Shown here: piece after piece, positions 20,085 to 32,000 of the stretch | Position numbering within the stretch: the stretch's first letter is position 1 | How the letters are laid out: the number at the start of each line of letters is the position of its first letter | NCBI RefSeq assembly: GCF_001704415.2 | Contig: NC_030836.1 | Location: forward strand, 27,688,001 to 27,752,000 | DNA from: Capra hircus | Lineage: Eukaryota; Chordata; Mammalia; Artiodactyla; Bovidae | Direction of reading: 5' to 3' | Length of the DNA stretch: 64,000 nucleotides | The notes under the pieces: model-generated | Database searches by the model: none | What the model saw: only the letters and a program-made list of their open reading frames with translations | Told to the model about the DNA's origin: nothing | Made by a program: the position numbers and the translations under genes

Positions 20085-23000
20085 CTGCAAGGATAGTTGC
20101 CAGGAGGGCTCAGCGGACAGCTGGCCAGGGCTGGGAGCACGCCTAGTGTTCCAGGGCCCTGGGAATACCGAGGTGAAAGAGACACAGTCCCCGTCACACT
20201 CTGATCTCCTGGAAGGCTGCAGACCTAGGTCTGATTTCTCTTGCAACTTAGGACACAAAGCTGTGGTTTTCCCAGTAGTCATGTATGGTTGCGAGAGTTG
20301 GACTATAAAGAAAGCCGAGCGCTGAAGAATTGATGCTTTTGAACCCTGGTGTTGGAGAAGACTCTAGAGAGTCACTTGGACTGCAAGGAGAGACAACCAG
20401 TCTATCCTAAAGGAAATCAGTCCTGAATATTCATTGGAAGAACTGATGCTGAAGCTGAAACTCCAATACTTTGGCCACCTGATGCAAAGAATTGACTCAT
20501 TGGAAAAGACCCTGATGCCGGGAAAGATTGAAGGCAGGAGGAGAAGGGGATGCCAGAGGATGAGATGGTTGGATGGCATCATCAACTCAATGGACATGAG
20601 TTTGAGCAAGCTCAGGGGAGTTGGTGATGGACAGGGAAGTCTGGCATGCTGCAGTCCATGGGGTTGCAAAGAGTCGGACACAATTGAGTGACTGAACTGA
20701 ACTGAAGGACACTTAGCATGGTGCCTGGCACATAATAGGTGCCCATTAAATGTTGAAATGCATTAAACTGAGTGCTTTGACCACTTATTCTCCGCTTTCC
20801 ACCTGCCTTGGACAGCATGGGACAGAGTTGGTTGTGGAACAGCTGGGAAGTCACCCAAAGCCCGTGTCCAGAGATCTGGGTTTGAAGGCTAGTACTGCCA
20901 CCAATTGGAGAAGGAAATGGTAACCCACTCCAGTATTCTTGCCTGGAGAATTTCATGGACAGAGGAGCCTGGCAGGCTACAGTCCATAAGGTTGCCAAGA
21001 ACACAACTGAGCAACTAACCCACAGACACACACTGCCACCGATTTACTTGTTTGATTCTCAACAAGTCATTTACCCTATTTTATTATACAAAGATAATAA
21101 AATAGGGTAAAATGATTTTTACCCTATTTTTCTCATCTCTAAAGTGGGGATGACAGAAATATTTCTCAGGGTTATTCTGAGTCCTAGAAAGGGATGTCAA
21201 CATAGCAGGGCTACAGTAGCACCAGAACATGGCAGGGACTGATGGGGTGTTCGTGGGTCACTTAGCCCGGAGCTGCTTACCTTGTCTTTCAGGACATAGA
21301 GTGCCACGGGGTTCTTCCGTTCCTGTTCTCCACTTCGTGGGAGGGTGTCTGCTGCACAGGGCAAAGAAGGGGGCAGCTGGCGCAGGTCCAGAACCCTTTC
21401 CACCAGCCAGCACCTGTACTCCTTGCTTCCCAGCGGGCAGTCGGGGTCCCGCCACAGCCTCCACCGAAGGATCCGCCATCCCCGGGGTCCTACCTTGGCT
21501 GCTCCTCTCCCTGCTCTGCAGTCTTCGTGCAGTTGGTGGAGGAAGGGGCCCTGCAGAGCTGGCTTCCTTGTCGCCCAGATCTGCCTTTTCCCAGCAGCCC
21601 ACTGCTCTGAGTGACGATGGGATGGGTGAGTGGGCGGCTGGGAGCTCACCTTCAGGTTTCAGGCGGTCATCACTCTGATCCATATACTCCATGGAGTTTT
21701 GCTTCTCCAGCTTCCTCTTCTTCCTGCAAATCAACCCAGCACCTGGTGAACACAGCTGCTGAGTGTGAGCAGAAGTTCTGGGCGTGGGGACACAGTGGGG
21801 CAGTATCTGATGACCATAAATGAGGCGGTGTAATAGGAAGATGGGCTGGGTGTGGTGGGATGGGGTAAATCCCATCTAGGTTTGCAGCCTGAGTCTGGCC
21901 CTGGCAAGTCATTTAACTCATCTGAGTATCTGTAACCTGCAGAGAATCACACTGAGATAATCACACTGAAAGGTAGTGCGCTAACCACACAGGGCCTGAC
22001 TCACAGAAGGTGATGTGCAAGTGAAACCATTATTAACAATGCTGGGATTGTTGGGGTTGTGAGCACAGGATGTAATTCCATATACAATGCATGCACTGGT
22101 AAGATGGATCTCCTGGGAAGAGCTTTGGGCCCTGGGAGGAAAGGCATTTAAAGAGACTAAGAAGATGGGGACTTCCTTGGTGGTCCAGTGGTTAAGACTT
22201 TGCCTTCCAGTGCAGAGGGTGTAGGTTCGATCCCTGGTTGGACAGCTAAGATCACACATGCCTTACAGCCAAAAAAAAAAAAAACAAAACATGAAACAGA
22301 AGCAATATTGTAACAAGTTCAATAAAGACTTTGAAAATGGTCCACTTAAAAAAAAGGTGTTTGTTTTAAAAAATAAATAAAGAGACCAAGAGGAGCTTAG
22401 TGGTGGTCCAGTGAATGGTTAAGAATCCACCTTGCAATTCTGGGGACACAATTTCGAACCCTGGTCTGGGAAGATCCCACATGCCTTGGGGCAACTAAGC
22501 CCGTGTGCCACGACTACTGACTCAATGTGCTGCAACTACCGAAGCCCCTGCACCCTGGAGCCCACGTTCTGCATCAAGAGAAGCCACCACAAACAGAAGC
22601 CCACCCACTGACACTAGAGAGTATCCCCCCACTCACTGCAACATGGGAAAGCCGATGTGCGGTAATTAAGACTCAGCACAGCCAAAAATAAATACAAATA
22701 AATAAATAATTTTAAAAGAGAGAGAGAGACTAAGGAAAGAATGGAGCTCAGGGCTGGGGTGTGTAGAAGGATTAGGGAGGGGAACTTGGAGAGTTACCCA
22801 GACTTTTTGGAGGGTTTCCAGCAGGCGCAGACAGTCACCAAGGTCACAAGGAGGAAGATGCCTCCTGTGGACAAGATGATGTAGAGGGAGCTCCTTCCTA
22901 GGGAGAGAGGGAGGCAGAGAGGTTGGAGAGACTTCAAGGTGAGCAGGGGGTGTGGGGAGGAGAGAGCTCCCTGGGGCTGAAAGAAGAGAAAAGGAGCCCC

Positions 23001-26000
23001 AGGCAGCAGGGCTGGCCAGTGGTGGAATTTCCCTGGAGCTCACTCCCACCGATGGCTGTCCTCCAGGGAGACCTGGCCCATGTCCGCCTCTCTCCCACTC
23101 CGGTGGCAGTCTGTCTGGGGTGTCCTCAGCCTCTCGTGGGCACCTGCCTCTCAGGGTTGTGAGTCCCAGGGGAGGGCAGCGGGAGACTCACGGTACACGG
23201 TGATCTTGACGGGCGGGCTGCGGCCCTGGCTGATGGGGTTTTCCACCACACAGCTGTACAGGTCGTCATCCTCCATGAGCACGCGCGTGATGGTGAGCAC
23301 CTTTTGGTCTGGAGACAGGAGCATCCGAGAGTCGTTGAGGAGGGGCTTGCCATCCTTCAGCCAGGTGTAGCTGGGTTTGGTGCCGTTCTCGTGCGAGCAG
23401 TTCAGGGTGAAGGCCTCGCTGAGCTCCAGCACCGTGGTTGATGCTACTAACACCTGTGGCCTTGAAATGGGCACTGAGCCCGGGGTTGGGGGAGCCTGTG
23501 AGCCAGGGGCCAAAGAGCATCTCCCTTCCCCTTCTTAACTACCCACCTTCCAGCTCGATCTGTGGTCTTCAGAGGTCTCAGTATAGCTCTTTACCACCAC
23601 CCACCCACCCATCCACCTATACATCCATCCATCCATACATTTATTTATTTACCTACTATTTATTGAGGGCCTAACTGAGCGCAGGGGGTACAATGCAGAA
23701 CAAGACAGCCACGGTCCCTGCCCTTCTGGACTTTCCCTTCCTTTCTTCCCAAATACCTTTCCGAGATGTCTTAAGCTGACCAGCCTGGAAAATATTTTCA
23801 GTGGGCTAAGTTCAGGTCTGTACGTTCTCAGTTGCTAAGTTGTGTCCGACTCCTTGTAACCCCATGGATTGTAGCCTGCCAGGCTCCTCTGTCCATGGGA
23901 TTCTCCAGGCAAGAGTACTGGAGTGGGTTGCCATTTCCTTCTCCAGAAGATCGTCCTGACCCAGGGATTGAACCTAGGTCTCCTGAGGCTCCTGCATTGC
24001 AGGTGGATTCTTTTACAGCTGAGACACAGGGGAAGCCCCAAATAGGTTCAGATATTGACTCTCACTAGTTGAGTAGAGTTGGTCAAATTATTCAACCTCC
24101 TTGTGCCTCAGTTTTCTCATCTTGAAGCAAGGCCAGTGGTATTAACTATCCCTAGATTACTATAAGCATTAAATGAGTCAATATAGGCAAAACCTAACAA
24201 TCATTTCTGGCTCATAGTAAGCACCCTATACATGTTAGCTATGGTCTATTGGCCAGTCTCTTAGGTCCAGCTGGCTCACTCTCTGCTCGCCAGTGGCTCT
24301 TGTGTGGGTTTTCCTGGGGTCTAGCTAGGGTACTGGGTGGACCCTGCCCCCCACCCAAGCTGCTGGTGCCCCCGCTCCTTCCCTGCCCGAGACTTTACCA
24401 TCTACAGTGAGGTTGATGGTCTTCTCCCCGGTGAAAGTGTCATCAGTGATGGAGATCTCGACCTCGTAGGTGCCCTCGTCGGCCAGTTGCAGGTCACTGA
24501 GAAGCAGGGAGCCGTTTTCGAAGAGGCGGATGCGGTCTCGATAATCAGGCCGCAGGGTGCCAATGACCTCTGTGCCGATGGACTGAACCACAGTCACTGG
24601 CTTGTCCCGTTTGAGCTGCCACTTGACCACGGGCTTGTCACTGCTGGTGCTGCTATACTGCACAGAGAGCAGGGCGGCCTTCCCCACCGTGCCATGGATC
24701 AGGCGCACCGGGCTGGTGATGTTCACGCCTTCCAGGGGCTCTGTGAACAGAAGCCCACAGAGAGAGGGCAATGTCAGGCCCTGGCTCCTTACCCCATTCT
24801 CATTTCTGATTCCTCTGGTCTCTCCATGCCTCACCATGCTGGGCTCTTCACTTCCTAACAGTTCTTCCTTTTTCCAAGCCAAAAGGCAGTGAAACTAAAA
24901 GGTTAGTTGTGCAGATCAAAGCAAATTAAATTTAATAAACATATCCAACCCATTTTGGGAACAAGTACTTTGTTAGGTAGTGAGCTCCTCATCTTTAGAA
25001 GCACAAGGAAAGGCCAATTGAATGTTCATTCCCCTCTCTGTGCTTTCATTTTCTCCTCTGAATAATGAGGTAGTAGGACCAGATAATCTGCAACGTGACG
25101 TTCCAATCCTGACTTTCTATCATCATGTGTCAAGAATGTTTTAATTAAAAAAAACCTTTAGGTTTGGAAGACACTACTGCAATGATGAAAGCCACCATAT
25201 TGATGAATATTATATACTTGTCATTGAGGGGAGTCTCAATTGTGGGGGGAGTTAGAATGGAGAAAACCAAGTGTTTTCAAATTTTCTTATTAAAGGTATT
25301 TTTGTTCCCCAAAACCCTATATAAATTGAAAAGAAATGAAACTTAGTTCTAGCTCACTTGATTTAATCAAAGAGATGGTGAAGACCTGAGTCCAGTCTTT
25401 CCCAGGATCTCGGGGCACTGCTAGGGAATATTCTATGGCTCCATGCATCAGACTGAAATCTGATTGACCTCATGATACTTAAGATTTCTCCAGCTCTTGG
25501 TTTCTGGGATTATATAGATGGGATTTCCTGCCTAGCAGGTGCTAGGTCCCAGGCTTGGTTTGACTTAGAAACACAAGCTTTCAAACTTCCCTGAACAGGC
25601 AAATAGGGTTTGGTGTAGGTGACTTGAAGTGGCTCTGAAAATAATCAGTGAACTTCATTAAGGGCCAGGATGGGAACATCTACCCTCGTTCTCAGGACCC
25701 AATCTGAAGCAGTGGGGTCAGCACATGAGGGTGATGTATGCAGAGCCACCCTGGGGTTTAGCAACTCCAAGCTCCTTGGTTCTCATTTCTTTCCAGGACG
25801 CTGGGCTATGACACTCCCAGCCTCAAGGAAAAGTGGAATGGATTCCCCTCAAGCTAGTGGAGGTGATGGAATTTCAGTTGAGCTGTTTCAAATCCTGAAA
25901 GATGATGCTGTGAAAGTGCTGCACTCAATATGCCAGCAAATTTGGAAAGCTCAGCAGTGGCCACAGGACTGGAAAAGGTCAGTTTTCATTCCAATTCCAA

Positions 26001-29000
26001 AGAAAAGCAATGCAAAAGAATGCTCAAACTACCACACAATTGCACTCATCTCACATGCAAGTAAAGTAATGCTCAAAATTCTCCAAGCCAGACTTCAGCA
26101 ATATGTGAACCGTGAACTCCCTGATGTTCAAGCTGGTTTTAGAAAAGGCAGAGGAACCGGAGATCAAATTGCCAACATCCGCTGGATCATGGAAAAAGCA
26201 AGAGAGTTCCAGAAAAACATCTATTTCTGCTTTATTGACTATGCCAAAGCCTTTGACTGTGTGGATCACAATAAACTGTGGAAAATTCTGAAAGAGATGG
26301 GAATACCAGACCATCTAACCTGCCTCTTGAGAAATCTGTATGCAGGTCAGGAAGCAACAGTTAGAACTGGACATGGAACAACAGACTGGTTCCAAATAGG
26401 AAAAGGAGTACGTCAAGGCTGTATATTGTCACCCTGCTTATTTAACTTCTATGTAGAGTACATCATGAGAAATGCTGGACTGGAAGAAACACAAGCTGGA
26501 ATCAAGATTGCCAGGAGAAATATCAATAACCTCAGATATGCAGATGACACCACCCTTATGGCAGAAAGTGAAGAGGAGCTAAAAAGCCTCTTGATGAAAG
26601 TGAAAGAGGAGAGTGAAAAAGTTGGCTTAAAGCTCAACATTCAGAAAACAAAGATCATGGCATCTGGTCCCATCACTTCATAGGAAATAGATGGGGAAAC
26701 AGTAGAAACAGTGTCAGACTTTATTTTTTTGGGCTCCCAAATCACTGCAGATGGTGACTGCAGCCATGAAATTAAAAGACACTTCCTCCTTGGAAGAAAA
26801 GTTATGACCAACCTGGATAGTATATTCAAAAGCAGAGACATTACTTTGCCGACTAAGGTCCGTCTAGTCAAGGCTAAGGTTTTTCCTGTGGTCATGTATG
26901 GATGTGAGAGTTGGACTGTGAAGAAGGCTGAGAGCCGAAGAATTGATGAGTTTGAACTGTGGTGTTGGAGAAGACTCTTCAGGGTCCCTTTGACTGCAAG
27001 GAGATCCAACCAGTCCATTCTGAAGGAGATCAACCCTGGGATTTCTTTGGAAGGAATGATGCTAAAGCTGAAGCTCCAGTACTTTGGACACTTCATGTGA
27101 AGAGCTGACTCATTGGAAAAGACTCTGATGCTGGGAGAGATTGGGGGCAGGAAGAGAAAGGGACGACCGAGGATGAGCTGGCTGGATGGCATCACGGACT
27201 CGATGGACGTGAGTCTGAGTGAACTCTGGGAGATGGTGATGGACAGGGAGGCCTGGCTTGCTGCAATTCATGGGGTCGCAAAGAGTCAGACACGACTGAG
27301 CGACCGAACTGAACTGAACTGAGTGCTTTTGGGATGTCTTGCCCTCTTCAAGTTTGCTCTTTCTGCCAATTTGTTTATTTATTTTTGCTGCATGATGCAA
27401 CATGTGGGATCTTAGTTCCCTGACCAGGGATCGAACCAGGGTCCCCTGCAGTGAAAGCACGGAGTCCCAACCCAGAACTGCCAGGGAAGTCCCTCTTTCT
27501 CCCAGTGTAAATTTGATCCTTCTGGGGACTTCCCTGGTGGTCCAGTGGCTAAGATCTCCCACTCCCAATGCAGGAGGCCTGGGTTCCATCCCTGGTCGAG
27601 GAACTAGATCCTGCCTGCCAACTAAGACCTGGTGCAGTCAAATAAATAAATATTTAAAAAACAAAAAATAAACTTGATTCTTTTGGATAAAACTATTGGA
27701 GAAGTTACTGCATATGGATCACCTTGGGCCTCACCCTCCTCTTGGTGGGTGCCTTCCCCGTGTCTGTGAATGAGTCGTGCCCCTGAGTCATAGGGGTGTA
27801 TGTAGGCATGTTCAGAAGTGGAGGGCGCAGTCTTTCCCAGAAGCTGACAAAGAGCATTTTCTGCAGAGCAAACACTGTTTCCCAAAATCTAGCCAAAACT
27901 GGAGTTGGTTTTAAGGTCAGGGTCCCACAACTTTCAAGGGACACAGAGAACTAGGACAGGTGCCAAGGAAGGACACAGAAGCGAGGAAATGGCTAATGGT
28001 GCAAATAAAAGGAACTAAAACTCTTCAACCTTGAGAAACGATTAACTTAATCATTGTCCTCAAGTCTCAAAAGCATCGTTAGGTAGAAAAGTCTCCGTTC
28101 CCGCTGGAGGCCGAACAGAAGGAAATTGACCTCGCTGCAAGATGTCCCTGCCAACTTAAATGGCCACACGGATCAGGGATGTGGCCCTCGTCAACTAGGA
28201 TTTAAAGCTACTATGACATCAAAGAATGTCAAGCTTTAACATAGAAGAATGTACCTGCCAATAGCCTTAGGGACCCTTAATAGCCACTTTCTTAAACCAT
28301 CATCTGTTCATTTCTATGTGCCCTTTTTGGTAGGCAAAGGTTTTCTATTACCAGTATTTGCCTAAAATTTACCTTTTAAACATATCAGTGAGCGGGGTTT
28401 CCCTGGTGGTCCAGTGGCTAAGACTCCTCTCTCCCAATACAGGGGGCCTGGCTTTGATCCTTGGGTCAGGAAGATCCCCTGGAGGAAGGCATGGTAACCC
28501 ACTCCAGTATTCTTGCCTGGAGAATCCCATGGACAAAGGAGTCTGGCGGGCTCTAGTCCCTGGTGTTGCAAAGAGTCAGACATGACTTAACGACCAAGCA
28601 CAGCACAGCCACAGCACAGGGAACTAGATCCCACATGCCACAACTAAGAGTCCACATGCAAATAAGAGTTCACGTGTCACCGCTAAGAGTCTGCATGTGA
28701 CAACTAAAGATTCCATGTGCTGCAGCTAAGACCCGGTGCAGCCAAATGTTGCTCAGTCACCGAGCTGTGTCCGACTCTTTGTGACCCCATGGACTGCTGC
28801 AAGCCAGTCCGTGTCCTTCCCTGCCCTTCACTATCTCCCAGAGTGTACTCAGACTCATGTCCATTGAGTCAGTGATGCTGTCTAACCATCTCAAAAGCAT
28901 TCATGAGATACTGTGAAACATGTTATACCTAATCCACACACTCTGACACTCTGGACTGCAGGTATGTCCCTTTTTAACTGAAAGGCTTTTTGTTTTGCTT

Positions 29001-32000
29001 GGATCTGTCTCTATAGGAAGTCCCTCCTTCCCTTGGGCTAGCATAGATACCCTTATTTGGGCTTTCTGCAACTCTATTATTTCTTTTTTGAGGTGTGGTG
29101 ACCAGAACTGCATACAATAACCCAAAGGCAGCACACAGCATGGTTTTCTTTTTCTTTTTGGCTGCACTCCACAGTGTATGGGGCCTTAGTTCCCCAACCA
29201 GGAATTGAATCCACATCCCCTGCATTGGAAGGCAGAGTCTTAACCACTGGACTGCTGGGGAAAGTCCCATATGCCATAGTTTTCTAAAAGCAAAAAATAT
29301 TACTTTTTGCTCTTCATTTTTATTTTTATTATTCTGAAGGAATTAATAATAATGAATATTAAATGCTCTAGGAAAACAACACCCCTCCTCTGCCCCTGTT
29401 GTAGAGGAGCTTCACTGTTGGGGTGACTGTGTTAGAGTTTTCTCTTGTTACTACGTTGAGGCCTACAAGAGTGTGAACTCATTTTAAGTGTCAATCACTC
29501 ATGAATATAAGGGAAAATCAGGATACAGAAATTGTGAAGAAGGCCCTTGGGATCCAGGAAGAGAGGGGTAGCTTTTTTCCTATACTGTAAAGAAAGCAAA
29601 TGTTCAGTAACATGTACCTAGCTAATAAGTATAAAGACAGCACACAGAGATACAGCGTGCTTTGGATAGGAGTAATCATTAATGTTAAGCTGTCAATTCT
29701 CCAAAGCTGGCTTATAAATTTAATACAATACTGATCAAAATCCCAAGAGATTTATCCTTGGCACAATAGACAAGTATATCAACAGAACAGAATGAAGAGT
29801 CCGAAAACAGACTTAAACATGATAGCTTGACTTTTTATTTTTGGTGTGAGGGTTGTGGGATCTTAGTTCCCCAACCAGAGACTGAACCCTTGATACCTGC
29901 AGTGGAAACCTGGAGTCCTAACCACTGAACCACACGTGACATGCAGTGAAGTGCAGAAAGGATTTTTTAAAATAAATAGTGCTGGGCCACGTTGGAATAA
30001 AAATGAATTTTGGTCCTTACCTCACATCTCACACAAATACCAATTCTAGGTGGATTGTAGATCTAAATGTGAAAGGTAAAACAATGTTTTAAAAAGAAAA
30101 CATAGGAGAATATCTTTGTGACTTGAGGACAGACATAGATTTTTCGACAGGACACAAAGGTGGTACCCGTAAAAGATGAAAATGATACAGTGGACAATAA
30201 AATTAAGAGCTTCTGGTCATCAAGAGACACCATTTAGAAAGTGAAAGGCAAGCTGTACAGTGGGAGATCACTCCCACTTTCCAGGTGGCACTAGCTGTAA
30301 AGAATCTGCCTGTCAATGCAAGAGACAGAAGAGATATGGGTTTGATCCCTGGGTTGGGAAGATCCCCTGGAGGAGGGTATAGCAACCCAATTCAGTGTTC
30401 TTGCCTGGAGAATCCCATGGACAGAGGAGACTGGCAGGCTACAGTCCACAGGATCACACAGAGTTGACATGACTGAAGCGATTTAGCACACACACACGCA
30501 CAGTGGGAGATAGTTGTAATACATATATCCTATAAATGACTCATATCCAATATATATACTTTAAACTCCTACAAATTACCACTTTTAAAAAAATCTAGGA
30601 AACTCAAAAGAAAATAGACAAAAGACTTGGATCAGGTATTTCCCATAAAAGGATTTTCAAATAGCTGATAAGTACATGAAAAAGACACAACTGCATTCAT
30701 CATTATAGATTTGCAATTTAAAACCATAATTTAATGCCACCTCATACTAGGAAAGCTAAAATGAAAAAGAGAAGATTCAGTTATTGGTGAATATATGGAA
30801 CAAACATCTGGGACTCTCAGTCAGGGGCGGTGGGAATGTGGCTTGATACAACCATTTCTAAAAACTCTGGCTATGTCTACTAAGCCTAAGTGCATATACA
30901 CAACTCGGCAAATTCTACTCCTGGGTATATCTGTTCACCAAAAGTCATCTACTAGAATGTTTTTAACAACTTTGTTCATAAAGGCCCAAACTGTTAACAA
31001 CCAAAGTGTCTATCAAAATTGAATAGGTAAACAAATTTTGGTATATTTATACAATGGAATACTATATAGCACTGAGATCAAACAAGTTACAATTTCAACA
31101 ACATGCATGAATCTTACAAATTTGGTGTTCAGTGAAAGAAACCAGGCTTAAAAGAATGCATAGATATAATTACACTTTCATGAAGTTCAAAGACACACAA
31201 AATTAATCTGTATTAGAAATTAGTACACCACTGTGACCCTGGGGGGCAGGCAATAGTAACGATATAGTATGGAGGTGCTTCTCAGGTACTGAAATATTCT
31301 TTTCCATGACCTTGGGGGCTAATTAAATGGACTTATTCACTTTTTAAAGGTTCATAAAACTATATCCTTAGGCAAAATTGCATGTTCCTGTATATAATCT
31401 TTAATCGCAATTAAAAAAAATACAGCACCTACAATATGGAAGGTGATCTTAGAACGCAGAGGGTGGAACCTAGGCGAGGGACTTCTTTCTAATGGGAGCT
31501 TAGAGGATGGACTGGCTCTAGGATCCCAGAGAGTAACATCTTGCAAATCAGATTATCTAGATATATGATATGTTGTGTTTATGATTGTAAATTAGTATCC
31601 TAGCCTCTAGAAAAGCTGTGTTGGAATGTTCCAGGAATAGGGCTGTGATGAATTTAGGGAAGCCTCCTTAGTTCGTATTAGGTTCAGAGCACCAAGGACT
31701 AAGTGCTACTTGCCTGAGGCAAGTAAAGTGGTTGCTGCCAGAAGGGAGTATTGTTGCTGTTCAGTCGCTCAGTCTTGTCCGACTCTCTGCGACCCCATGG
31801 TCTGCAGCAGGCCAGGCTTCCCTGTCCATCACCAACTCTTGGAGCTTGCTCAAACTCATGTCCACTGAGTCGATGATGCTGTCCAACCATCCCATCCTCT
31901 GTTGCCCCCCTTTTCCTCTTGCTCTCGATTTTTCCCAGCATCAGGGTCTTTTCCAATGAGTCGGCTCTTTGCATCAGGCAGTCAAAGTACTGGAGTTTCA

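Larger units (their letters stand above)
20860..21190 (+). repeat. MIR-like repeat, split by a Bov-A SINE
   Basis: 'agatctgggtttgaaggc' to the left of the SINE and 'caacaagtcatttaccc', then 'ctcatctctaaagtgggg', to its right form one MIR core. The palindrome at 21070-21111 lies in its right part. Confidence 0.6.
29690..31245 (+). mobile_element. Old L1 LINE (ORF2 end), interrupted
   Basis: Plus-strand L1 ORF2-like text: 'aatactgatcaaaatcccaa', 'ctaggtggattgtagatcta', 'caaagtgtctatcaaaattg' and 'caatggaatactatatagca'. Many stops. A CHR and a Bov-tA interrupt it. HEPACAM intron 1. Confidence 0.75.

Noticed and set aside
21229..21678. Open frames of about 150 codons on both strands around HEPACAM exons 5 and 6
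   Set aside because: The minus-strand ones merge real exons with intron sequence. The plus-strand ones are shadows. The splice sites and phases of HEPACAM explain the region.
24337..24858. 173-codon plus-strand open frame
   Set aside because: It is the exact shadow of HEPACAM coding exon 2 on the other strand.
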